A stretch of DNA of 64,000 bases from Synaphobranchus kaupii (Eukaryota > Chordata > Actinopteri > Anguilliformes > Synaphobranchidae). Shown here piece by piece: positions 22,731-33,000 of the stretch. The stretch covers positions 115,382,763-115,446,762 of the forward strand of contig CM056376.1 of assembly GCA_029718625.1 (NCBI GenBank). The letters run 5' to 3'. Under the pieces are notes generated by a model. That model searched no databases, was not told the origin of the DNA, and was given only the letters and a program-made list of their open reading frames with translations. The translations under genes and the position numbers were made by a program. How positions within the stretch are numbered: the first letter of the stretch is position 1; each line of letters begins with the position of its first letter.

Positions 22731-22974
22731 AGGTCGATGTAAAAAAGCCGATTCACACCACAGAAAGCATCACACATCGTTATCAGCCACTGTCCAAAAA
22801 GCATTGTACAGTAATGATCATCTTTGAATATTTGTTTCTTTGCTTTTCGTTTTAAATTTGAACAAAGCTAACTGACAAAAAAGACAGAGACAAATAGAAG
22901 AGCGAGAAAGAAAAATAAATATAATAAGCAAATAATAGGCTCATCAGGCAACCTAACTCCTCAGCTGACAGTGA

Positions 22975-23080
22975 ATTCACCTTTGGCGTAGTGGTTAGTG
23001 CCGTGGCCTCTCCCGTGAAGTACAGGGGTTCTAGCCCTGCCAGCACCTCATTCGTTACATAAGCCACGAACGAAAAATAA
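22975..23080 (+). repeat. tRNA-derived SINE head
   Basis: TGGCGTAGTGGTTAGTGCC fits the pol III box A consensus and GGTTCTAGCCC resembles box B, about 35 bp apart, as in a tRNA-like promoter. It cannot be a functional tRNA because the acceptor arms do not pair. A related head lies at 27,858-27,990. Confidence 0.6.
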
Positions 23081-23756
23081 TGTAATATTATCTTTTATAA
23101 TGCTTTTGGCAAACTGATAGGAACCATTTATTGCTGTCTCCATTTATTGAAATTATGTTGCCTATTGTGAATGTACAATGTACATGTCAGTGCAGGTCAC
23201 AATAAATCCTTATAAACCCTATGATGGGATAATTGATTACACCTGCTCTAGACTAAGTTGTTGTTGTTGTATCTATCGCGTAGATTAGCGGCCTCTGTCT
23301 GCAGAGGTGGGACTTGCACGTAGTACCGCATCTCAAGACACATTTGAGATTTCACGACTAGTCCAATGTTGTCTTGAACTCGCGACACATTTCATGATCT
23401 TTGAGTTACGAGCACTTTCGGGAAAGCGTTGTGAATGGCAATCTTCACGACACGTTTCACGACATGCTCCCGTGGATTAGATAATGGATGGACCTTAAAT
23501 CGGTTGTGTTATGTGATTGTAGCCTATGCTTTCACAGTCTTCCTTGCGCTTTGCAAAATTTATGATGTGCTTTGAAAAGTGACCTATGAGAGAACACGAG
23601 AGAGAAATTCAATAATGGTGGTAATGTGACAAATTTATTATTTTGCTTTTATTTTATGTTCACTTCACATGTATTTTAATATGAAAAGCTCAGATACCCA
23701 AGCCTCACACATACATTTTTCTTCCTAAAATCTAGTTGTCTCAATATTCTGTAAAT

Positions 23757-24130
23757 TGGATCGCCGTGGTGGCGCAGCGGTAAAGCCATCAACTTCAAGT
23801 TGATGCAGTTGCACACTGGTCCTGCCAGATCCAAGTATGGCTGGTTGCTTGAGGCAAAATTGGGCCTCAAGGCAGGGTCGGGGGAGGGACTCAGCGGTGG
23901 AGAATCGTGGCCACATAACAGCTCTATGATGTGCTGGAATCATGGACAGGGGCTCGACGATTCACGCCTTAAAGAAGATGTGGCATCCTCTTTCCTACCG
24001 CCAACCAATGGGGTTTGTGTAGCGGCCAATACTCAGTGGTTGCTACAGTGGGAATTGAATTGTTCTGGGTTACAGTTGGCTACCAAATTGGGAGAAAACG
24101 AGGAAAAATCCGAAACAAATGAAAAAAAAA
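23757..24130 (+). repeat. tRNA-derived SINE (GTGGCGCAGCGG type)
   Basis: It starts with the tRNA-like GTGGTGGCGCAGCGGTAAAG and ends with GGCTACCAAATTGGGAGAAA followed by an A-rich tail, a head-body-tail order typical of fish SINEs. The body carries G-rich segments and no long coding frame of interest. Confidence 0.65.
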
Positions 24131-24394
24131 AATCTGTAAATTATACATGAGAGAACAGGTACTGATGAACATCTGAAATGACTTGAATAAAATATTACTG
24201 CACCATTTAGAAATAATCCCACTCAAAACTTTCTATATGAACCAATACAGTATTATAGGCTAATTGAAAAAAGTGAAATTTTGGATAGGGGAATTTTGGT
24301 GAGGATCAGATTTTCCTCGGTTCATCCGCATTAAAAAATACACAGGACAGGCTTCTAAAATGATTTGGGTTTCTTTATTACACAAAATACGTGT

Positions 24395-24415
24395 GGGGGG
24401 GGGGGGGGGGGGGGG
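24395..24415 (+). repeat. Poly-G tract (21 G)
   Basis: An uninterrupted run of 21 guanines just upstream of the L2 LINE fragment. Similar runs lie at 20,643-20,659 (17 G) and 61,015-61,027 (13 G). Confidence 0.95.
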
Positions 24416-24544
24416 CTATCAAAAACATTTAATTAAGTTATTCTTACACTAGACCCTGGTTGGGGTAACGTTTTCTCTATAATATGTGAGAATATAATCC
24501 TTACAAAGAAAAGGGAAATGTATTCAAAGTTCTTCTACCACCCC

Positions 24545-25397
24545 TCATACAGGGTCTGCCCCTCCGTCCACTCAACACTTGGATGCAGAATCTTCAGATG
24601 GACGGGTGGCCTATCTGAACTCCTTTGCTCCAATAGATCTCACTGAATTTAATACTATAGTAAATTCTTCAAAATCTTCTACCTGTCTTCTAGACCCTAT
24701 CCCAACGAAGCTACTGAAGGAGCTACTGCCAGTCATTGGAACACCACTGTTGCATATTGTTAATGCTTCTTTAGCCTCTGGACATATACCACCGACTCTC
24801 AAACTTGCAGTCATCAAATCCCTTCTAAAGAAGCCAAACTTGGATATGAATGACTTGTCTAACTATAGGCCTATCTCAAACCTTCCGTTCCTCTCTAAAA
24901 TAATAGAAAAGGTCATTTCAAAACAACTCTGGTCATTTTTGCACCCTAATCAAATATTGGAAGTTTTTCAATCTGGTTTTCGACCCTCTCATAGCACTGA
25001 AACAGCCCTAGTCAAAGTATTCAATGACCTACTCCTTGCTTCTGATAGTGGCTATATCTCTGTACTCATGCTTCTGGATTTAAGTGCAGCATTTGACACA
25101 GTTGATCACCTCATCCTTCTGGGTAGGCTTGAAAATATTGTTGGCCTCCGTGGACTGGCTCTTTCCTGGTTTAGATCATACTTATCAGACCGATATCAAT
25201 TTGTGCATCTTAACAATGACTCCTCCTATAAGTCTAGGGTTAGATATGGAGTACCACAAGGATCTGTCCTTGGGCCTTTGCTCTTCTCTCTATACATGCT
25301 TCCCCTGGGACAAATCATTTGTAAACATGGCATTAACTTCCACTGCTATGCAGATGCCACCCAGCTGTATCTATCAGTCAAGCCTGATGAAATTGTC
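24545..25397 (+). mobile_element. L2-clade LINE fragment with reverse transcriptase
   Basis: The 273-residue frame 24,579-25,400 is the front two-thirds of an L2-type reverse transcriptase. It shows [69 protein letters not shown] and Y-A-D-A-T-Q-L-Y. The second catalytic Asp of the usual Y-A-D-D is Ala here, so this copy is inactive even where it is open. Related sequence stops at about 25,397, so the element is truncated at both ends. Confidence 0.9.
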
Positions 25398-25836
25398 TGA
25401 AACTGGGGAAAGGAGTTGATAGGACACAGATCCATGATGGATTTTACCTTCAACACTGATGAAGCACTGTAGATATTCCCACACTGAAAACAAGCATATT
25501 AGAAGCTGAATAACTTCCTTTGTGAAATCTGAAATTTTGTTGATTGAAATGTCTGGTAGATGTTTTTTCACCTGAATAAAGGCTCAGGTGTTTTTTTGAT
25601 GGTTGATTAAACACTTACCATACTCTGAAAGAAGAGGTATTTCTAAATCAACATTTTTTTCCACAGTAGGTATAATCCTCTGGCTTTTCATTGCAATTAC
25701 TTATTGGGTTTTGCTTTAATGAAGGTGAATTAACAAAATTATGCTTTAGGGGCCCAATGCATAGCACTCACTGCACACAGCTTCATGGGTTGGTTGATTT
25801 TACACATCACAGTGCTAATGTTTTTGTCATCACATT

Positions 25837-26046
25837 GGCTGTGTCCTAATCAGAACCCTATCTACTGCATCCTGTCTCCTGTGTACAGTGTACAGGCAGA
25901 TGTGCGTTGATTAATGTGCACTGTTTAGTACGAGACGTGCAGTAGGAAAAAAAATGTCCTCCATACTATAAAAACGAAACTTTCTCGTCCTGTCTGCTCA
26001 ACAAGCCTACTTAATAGTATGGAAGGGTGCTGATTCGGACACATTG
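25837..26046 (-). mobile_element. Internally deleted MITE of the GGCTGTGTCCGAATC family
   Basis: The ends GGCTGTGTCCTAATCAGA and (reverse complement) GTGTCCGAATCAGCACCCTT match the outer parts of 14,762-15,422 in inverse orientation, but the roughly 450-bp middle is missing. A short deletion derivative of this kind is how MITEs commonly arise. Confidence 0.75.
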
Positions 26047-26700
26047 TCTTTCCATTGTTATGAGCATCTGGCATGCGCTGAGTGAGGAAGTGACAACACG
26101 ATCAGGTGATCCTGTCGTGGTGGCAGAGGTAAGCTTTTGGTTGGCATATGGTGGATTTATTGCATTCTCTGTTGTTTGAGTTCATCGTGCCTGGTTTCTT
26201 GTAAATTGCAAATTTGTTAGTTTAAACTTGGATGAGTGGGTCTGACAGCATGTTGCAGGTTGGCCTGAGCTCACCTGGTTTTTGTTCATTATTTGGGCCC
26301 ACAAGCCCGACCTGGGCAGAAATAATCTCTTCTCTTCTGATTTTGTGCATTTCATCATCATTTTCCTTCCCCCTGATTTAATGATGTATTCCCCATGGGA
26401 CAGACTGGTTTTTCTCTGCTCCCTTCCATATGTATGAGTGATTACACATTTGTTTTGTGGTTCTGAAATGTGTGAAGACAGTGGAACCTGCTGAATGTCT
26501 TGGAACGCCATTTGGTTTCCCCTCAGTTTGTTGGCGGAGCAGTGTGCTGGACCCTGGGTAAGTTTCTACTTTGATAAATTTTTTTGTTACATTTTTAAAT
26601 GACTAACCCCACCTCCTGCCCCAATGTGTGTTGAGTCCTGGGCTACATTTGGATTCAATTTCACACATTCCCTTCCCTTGCTCTTTTACCTCGAGTGAGC
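26047..26700. other. Gene-free stretch with splice-like motifs
   Basis: No recognised protein. It contains GGCAGAG before GTAAGC near 26,128 and a 31-bp segment (26,527-26,557) between a TTTCCCCTCAG acceptor and a GGTAAGTTT donor. These could be non-coding exon pieces, but the evidence is thin. Confidence 0.3.
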
Positions 26701-26702
26701 TA

Positions 26703-27217
26703 CACTATATGGCCAAAGGTTTGTGGACACCCCTCGATCTGGGGCTGTTTTTCATGGTTCTGGCTAAGCTTATGTTCCAGTTCCAGTGAAGGCAAATCTT
26801 AACACTACAGCATTCTAGACGATTCTGGATTAACAACTTTGTCACAACTATTTGGGGAAGGCCCTTTCCTGTTTCAGTATGACAATGCCCCCCTGCACAA
26901 ATAGAGGTCCATACAGAAATGGTTTGTCTGGCCTGCACAGAGCCCGGACCTTTACCCCATCAAACACCATTGGGATCAATTGGAAAGGTGACTGCGAGCC
27001 AGGCCTAATAGCCCCACATCAGTACCCGACTTCACCTGCTCTTATGACTGAATGGAAACAAATCCATGCAGCAATGTTCCAGAATCTAGTGGAAAGCCTT
27101 CCCAGGAGAGTGGAGGCTGTTATAGCAGCAAATGGGCACCAACTCCATATTAATGCCCATGATTTTGGAATGAGATGTTCGATGAGCAGGTGTCCATATA
27201 CTTTTGGCCATGTACTG
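26703..27217 (+). mobile_element. Dead, internally deleted Tc1/mariner copy (second family)
   Basis: The ends CACTATATGGCCAAAGGTTT and (reverse complement) CAGTACATGGCCAAAAGTAT form terminal repeats bordered by TA. Between them is only the C-terminal third of a transposase with stops. It includes a Q-Y-D-N-A-P block and S-P-D-L-Y-P-I-K-H-H-W-D where an intact Tc1 enzyme has I-E. The N-terminal half is deleted. This family is distinct from the intact element at 5253-6783. Confidence 0.85.
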
Positions 27218-27468
27218 TATCTTGTGACGAAATTTGCCTGCAGCAAACAACATTAACAGGTGCTCTGCAAGAGAAATTAGATGAGAAGCGAAACAAAATG
27301 GAACAGAACAGCCCTTGCAACCGATATAGGAAGTGCTACTCCATAGAGTTGAAACGAGACCGCCCACTTTTTCCGTGTGGAGCATTGCATTGTGGGAGTC
27401 CCTTCTTACTGGAAGCTTGTGGTTTATACCCTTGGTGGAAGAGAGGATAAACGAGGGAGTGAGGGAAT

Positions 27469-27793
27469 TGGGATGGCAGGTATGCCATCCGCCAAGTTAT
27501 AGCTTGGCGGGGCATGCCCCATACCTATACAGCACAGAGTTTGCCACTATTCCGGGTTTCCTATATAAATAACTACAATGTCCACAGACTCTTAGCTCTT
27601 AAAAACATGAACTTCTGTACCTTCTGACCTCATGTAACCACACAGAATTCAGGTACAACTTCACACATCCACACAATAAAGCCCCAAACTTGGGTTATTT
27701 TTTGCAATTTTTTCTCTTCTTCTTTTTCAGATTTTTCTCCATGCCCTCAAATAATAATTCTCCCCATTGAATAACAACATCTGATCTGCCAAT
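27469..27793 (+). mobile_element. Short DNA element with terminal inverted repeats, copy B
   Basis: An inverted relative of 20,923-21,264 that starts TGGGATGGCAGGTATGCC. It keeps the CCGCCAAG / CTTGGCGG hairpin, the GGGGCATGCCCC palindrome, and the AATAAAGCCCCAAACTTGGG segment. Its right end is worn (CATCTGATCTGCC near 27,780) compared with copy A. Confidence 0.72.
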
Positions 27794-27857
27794 AAGAATG
27801 TCTGATCAAAGTAGACAATCGCAGGATAGACAGACAAAAGGCTGATATAGCGTAGCT

Positions 27858-27990
27858 GTCACCATGAAACTGCCTTAGCTTTGTGGTCAGAGTAATGGCC
27901 TTCCCCGCTGGAGATCTGTGTTCCAGCCCCTGCCAGGTCTCAAAGGCTAAATTTGATTCCACTTGACTATACTGTATATTGTCCAGCTGA
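27858..27990 (+). repeat. tRNA-derived SINE head
   Basis: TAGCTTTGTGGTCAGAG and TGTTCCAGCCCC are spaced as box A and box B and align with the head at 22,975-23,080. A CAGCTGACAGTG phrase flanks both. Confidence 0.5.
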
Positions 27991-27999
27991 CAGTGAAAA

Positions 28000-28365
28000 A
28001 CAATGTGCACACGTTATGCTACACATTATGTGTTATTTCACACATAACAATGTGACCATGTGAAAACCTTGGCCAATTACTTTTTAACCAAGACATGGTG
28101 TAGCCAGCTAGCCACATGTTAGGCTACAACAACGTAGCCTACACACATGATCAAGCATACTGACAAGATAAATGACGGTCCATTTCACCATTCATGGCCA
28201 TTTAAGTAAGTGTTTATAACTTTTCCTTTTGCAACATTGATATTCAAATTATATCAGAATGTTCAATATATTCATTTAGGAAAAGTCACAAAGGGGAGCC
28301 ATATGGATTTGATGTTGGTAGATTTATTGATTTTCTCAAAGTGACAATGACCGCTGCGCTTGTCA
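28000..28365. other. Gene-free stretch
   Basis: No recognisable gene or element borders. Confidence 0.35.
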
Positions 28366-28369
28366 GTCT

Positions 28370-29035
28370 TAAAAATGGCAAGTTACTCATGCCAAATTAC
28401 GTGCAAAAATTCCAAGTTACTCATGCATAGCCTATAAAATACTGTCTGTAAGTTAAAACTTACAAAACTAGGCCTGCCATTAAAAGTATTGATATCAAAA
28501 TGAGGGCAAGTCACAACAAACAATATTGGCTATCATAGCTCACACTAATGAGCATCGCAAACGATGCAAGCGTGCGCAGAGCAAGTTCTGCCTGGAAACC
28601 TCTCGCTGTAGCCGACCATGGTCGACTAGCAATCACGCGTCCCATACTCAACAATCACATGCACACACCTCTAATGGAGCGCCCTTTTTAAGCCAAGAAT
28701 CAGTTCTCTCTGTACTGCTTGTGCTGATGCGCTGCTCCTTGTTTGCTTACGGCTTGTATTAAAAGAAATTTGCTGTCACCCTCCACCACCCCAGCTTCCA
28801 CCTGTCGTTTGGATCTGCTTTAGTATGAGGGGTTTCTGGTCATCTCCTGTTTAGCGGGGAGAGATGCCCGTGCTCCGGAGCAGTACTAAAGCAGATCCAT
28901 TCACCGCCAAACTAAAATAATTATGCAGCACATTCATTCAACATGTCATTTAAATACATGAGTTGTCCTGACAGAAATTAAACTAGCTCTATTCCAAAGC
29001 AATGCTACCCAATCTTTCTTAAATTATGTCATGTA
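28370..29035. repeat. Inverted copy of the 19,150 repeat, split by an insertion
   Basis: 28,385-28,555 and 28,975-29,035 are both reverse complements of adjacent parts of 19,150-19,365. About 410 bp between them are absent from the other copy and look like an insertion. The insert contains a perfect 15-bp inverted repeat (28,811-28,825 and 28,884-28,898). Confidence 0.6.
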
Positions 29036-29056
29036 GCTTGGCCATGTGTTGAAGGA

Positions 29057-29200
29057 TTGTTTCTCCTGACTTATTTTTCCATAGAGTTCAATAGGAAAAT
29101 GAGTCAGGCGAAACAACCCTTAAAGTGATCCATCCATATCTACTGCATATGTAGCAGCAGAGTGACGGTTTGAGGCTCGTTTGATATCTCAGACCCTTGA
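29057..29200 (-). repeat. Palindromic repeat, inverted copy at 63,175-63,330
   Basis: GTTTCTCCTGACTTATTTTT followed a few bases on by GGAAAATGAGTCAGGCGAAA forms an imperfect foldback. The flanking AGTGATCCATCCATATCTAC and GTGGTTTGAGG-like sequences are also shared with the copy near 63,300 in reverse orientation. Confidence 0.75.
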
Positions 29201-29256
29201 TGACTTACAGCCATTTTACCAACCATGGGTTCCATACTATTCCTATGTAATTTACA

Positions 29257-29291
29257 CCTAAGTGAATGTAAACTTCCGACTTCAACGGTAT
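29257..29291 (-). mobile_element. Isolated terminal repeat of a salmonid-type (Sleeping Beauty-like) Tc1 element
   Basis: CTAAGTGAATGTAAACTTCC followed by GACTTCAAC closely matches the outer terminal repeat known from the fish Tc1 family from which Sleeping Beauty was rebuilt. Only one end is present and no transposase follows, so this is a relic or a breakpoint. Confidence 0.7.
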
Positions 29292-29299
29292 GTCAATTT

Positions 29300-29945
29300 T
29301 ACTGATTGCAGACAAGTAAAACAAATTTTGAATCCAGCTTTCTGAAAAGGAAAGAAATACAGTCATCATGAAAATATACGTCAAGTAGTTCAACTACTGT
29401 TTCAAGGCACTAATTTATTACTTCAATCAGCCAGGCATGCTGCGATGAACAGCTGATAATGTTGCCAACGACACATGAAGTTTATGTGCTTCACTAATAT
29501 AAAGGACTTTAATCACAGGATAGATAGAAAAAAACATGAATGTTATAGAAAGTGTATTTTGTATTTTTGTAAAAACGTAATCACTTTGATACAGAGATCT
29601 CAACATTAAGCAAGCTCTGCCCTCTGCCCAAGCTCTGCTATCACAGCCTATTACCATGCCTGATTATGCAGCAATGGAAGAATGAACAAACCTCAGCCAT
29701 GCTAATTCAAAGACAGTGTTTGTTTAGATAAATGTTACATATGTCACGGGAGAGGTAATACCACTTTATAACATGCATATGATTTCATAAGTATAATGAA
29801 TGAATGATGGTATTATCTGTTATAGTACCAGAGAAAACCCAATGAAGACTGAAGAAAAGCAGGCATGTCCATCAGTGATCGGGAATTCTCACTCTTTCCA
29901 AACATCCGTCATGATTTAATTCAATGTCCCCATTTTAAAATTAAG
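29300..29945. other. Gene-free stretch downstream of the GVIN gene
   Basis: AT-rich, with no coding or element borders recognised. Its right part may be distal 3' flank of the GVIN gene. Confidence 0.35.
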
Positions 29946-29950
29946 TGTGT

Positions 29951-29956
29951 TTTATT
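29951..29956 (-). terminator. Probable polyadenylation signal of the GVIN gene
   Basis: AATAAA on the minus strand, about 123 bp downstream of the stop codon at 30,079-30,081. It is the nearest canonical signal to the stop. Confidence 0.5.
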
Positions 29957-30078
29957 TGTATTGTACAAAGCCTGTGGTTATTTCATACCATTCAACTTGG
30001 CTCTTCATGTGCTTAACCATTATGATATGTGAGTAGATCATTTTCAAACCCTTTTGAAATAGGGGTTGTAAGACCTAT

Positions 30079-33000
30079 TTAACTTCCTGTTTTCATCTGG
30101 AAGGATTTTCTCAGGCTTTTCATGGCTTGGTTTTTGGTTATACGTCTCCAACGCAAGGGAATATCAGCAGGCTCAGCTTTATATTCCTTGGCAAACTGCT
30201 TGTTAAACCTGTTGAAGACGTACTTCCAGTAGTCTGAGGCATGGATGCTGGTGTCCGGCTGGATGCGCCAGTCAGGATAAATGCTCTGATAGTCCTTGTA
30301 TGGATGGAATTTCCCCTTTGTTTCCGGTACCATGAATTTTGCCTCACTGGCAACAATGGAAGAGCAGATATCACACACTAATTTATGGGTGCGCTTATTT
30401 ATGCATACCCCAATCCCCTTTGGATGGTGAATGGAAGCAAAGTGCTCTGTGTGGACCTTGCCATCAGCTTCACATGGGGTCTCACAGAAGGGACACTGCT
30501 TCCCACAACCAAACACCCTGTTAAACAGCTCCTTCTGTGGCTGCAAGGGCAATGAGGTCAGCCTGGCCCTCACATCCCCACCTTTTTGAAACTCTGCAAT
30601 AATGGACCGCTCCATGTCATCCACAAGCCCCATCATACACCGGGAAAAGTCTTCGGGCTTAGCAGTGTTTAAGGCCAGGACTGCTCTGAGGGGGTCTTTG
30701 GGGATGACAAGCTCCTGTAGGTGAATACAGATATCCTGAATGAACCGCTGAATGTTCTGGGCCTCCTCATCCCTTCCTGCCACTCGTTCACTGGCCTTCA
30801 TCTGTGCGTTCAAAATGGCTTTTTTTAATCTTTTAACCATCACCATCAGGAGCTTAATCTCCATTTTCCTGAGGCCATCTCCCTCTGAGAACTCCTGTAC
30901 CATCAGCTTGAATATCCAGTCCTGTACAAAGGCCTCGTAATTATTTATGTAATTCACAAAGTCCTTAAAGTTATCATCTGAAAGCAGCTGCTTGAGGATT
31001 GAAAACTGGAAGAAGGAACGAGTGCTGAAATCAATGGCTTTCTTCCCTCTCAACACTTCATCCACAAGGTCAGAGCCCAGAGATTTGGTGATGTATTCCT
31101 TCACTGCAGGTGCAAGACAGTTGAATGTGAACTCATTAGCTTTCTGCTGACACTGGTCTCTTTTATTGAACTGGTCCTTAAAGTCAGTGCAGTACTGTTC
31201 TTTGAACTGTTCTAGACAGTGATGGGGATCATTTGCATTGATGAAATCCAAATGCATTTGACAAAACTCCTGTGCTGCATGTCCACAGATGTGGATTTTC
31301 AGACTGGCTTTAAAGTCAGCACTTACATCCAGATTACTGTGCCTGTCCAGGTTTACATCTACCATGCGAAGCAAGTCTAATATGTATGTCTTATGGTAAT
31401 CAGACCTTGTTGTCACTTTCTCGTCCACAAACTTCCTGCTGCAATCTATGACGTAATCAACCATCTTTTGCGTCTTCTCCTTCTGCTCATTTTCAAAGGA
31501 TCCTTCCCATACTTTTTTAAACAGAGATTCACTCTTCAATATGAATGGCTGTTTTCCATATTCAGACAAGTTGCCCACTTTGGACAGGATTTCTTGTACT
31601 GAGCTGCCTTCTATCTCTAAGTTAGTCCTCAGCTGGTGGTGGATATCTTGGACAATATCTCGTTTTTCCAGGCCAGAAAACTGCAGTTCTGCCACAGTCT
31701 CATTCCACATCTTCTCAAATTCATCCTCTAGCTGTTGATCTGATGGATCTTTACTTTTCCTGCATTTCTCAATCAGTTCCAGTACCTTTTGCTCAATTAT
31801 GGCTGTATGATTTTTCTTCATGCTGTCTAACCTGAGCATACGCTTTCTAGTCTCCACCACTGCCTCAAGCTTGTTTTTCACAGAGTTCTCTCTCTCTCTC
31901 CTGGTGGTTTTGGCCGTGTTCATGAAGTCCGCCTTGTACTTCTCTACCAAGTGAATGTGTCCCTCTGTTCGCTCAAATAATTCAGTGAGGTTGTCCAAAA
32001 TGAGCTTTTCCCCTTTATCCAGTTCTACAGAGGCCTCATTTTTCAGCCTGCTCAGTAAGTTGTCCACATTGAAGGATGGCTGAGTCTGTGTTGCTATTGT
32101 GCCAAAGTTTGACACCCTTGTCTCCGCTTGGCTTGACCAAGAGTACATGTTCTTCCTGAAGGCCCACTCCCAATTTTTGAACTCGGTGCAAAGCTGAGTA
32201 TAAGCATCAGCCACAAGGCTGTTGCGGAAACTGAAGATGAAGTTCTCATACTTGACTGCATCCCATAAACTCTCAGTCCACTTGAGGAACTCATCGATTG
32301 TGTGTGGGGAGCTCTTTCCAGATTTGTGTTCCATAAACATGTTAATCACACTCCTCTTAAACAGCTTCACAGACTCACTGTAGCCAGCATTGACAGGTGC
32401 CATGGGAGGATCGCCATGCCAGAGCCCAGGGAAGTACCAGTTGTTTCTCTCTGGATCGTACTCCATAAAATCAGTAAATATTTTGTCAGCTCCCCTCTTT
32501 TCCATCTTAGCTGCTGCTTGGGTCATCTGATTCAGCTCCTGCAGCAGAAGCTTCCTGTCGCTCATGGTATTGTCATGGGCAGAGACATCCGGTACATTCT
32601 GGTGCACAAACTGACAGCAGGGTTTTCTGCCAACTTCTGTCATGCGCAGGAAGGCGTGCACCACAATCTGCAGGATGTCATTCATGTCTGTGGAAGTCTT
32701 CATAGCGATATTGATGACTGTGATGTCACTCAACCCCACCACCAGAGTGGCCAGTTCGTTATCATGCTCATAACTGTCATCCAACTTGGCCAAGTGCGGT
32801 GACTTCAAACCTTCAGTGTCAATAACCATGATGTAATCACACCTAAGCTGCCTTTTAAAATCCTCTTTCACTCTGATGAGTAGCATGAAGGCCCCTCTCG
32901 TGCACCTGCCACTACTGACAGAAAACTGGACCCCGAACATGGTGTTCAGGAGGGTGGACTTCCCAGTGCTCTGCACCCCCAGTACAGTGACCACCCGGAT

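Noticed and set aside
20923..27793. The two inverted copies as LTRs of one retroelement
   Set aside because: LTRs of one element must be direct repeats. These are inverted, and they have 17-bp terminal inverted repeats.
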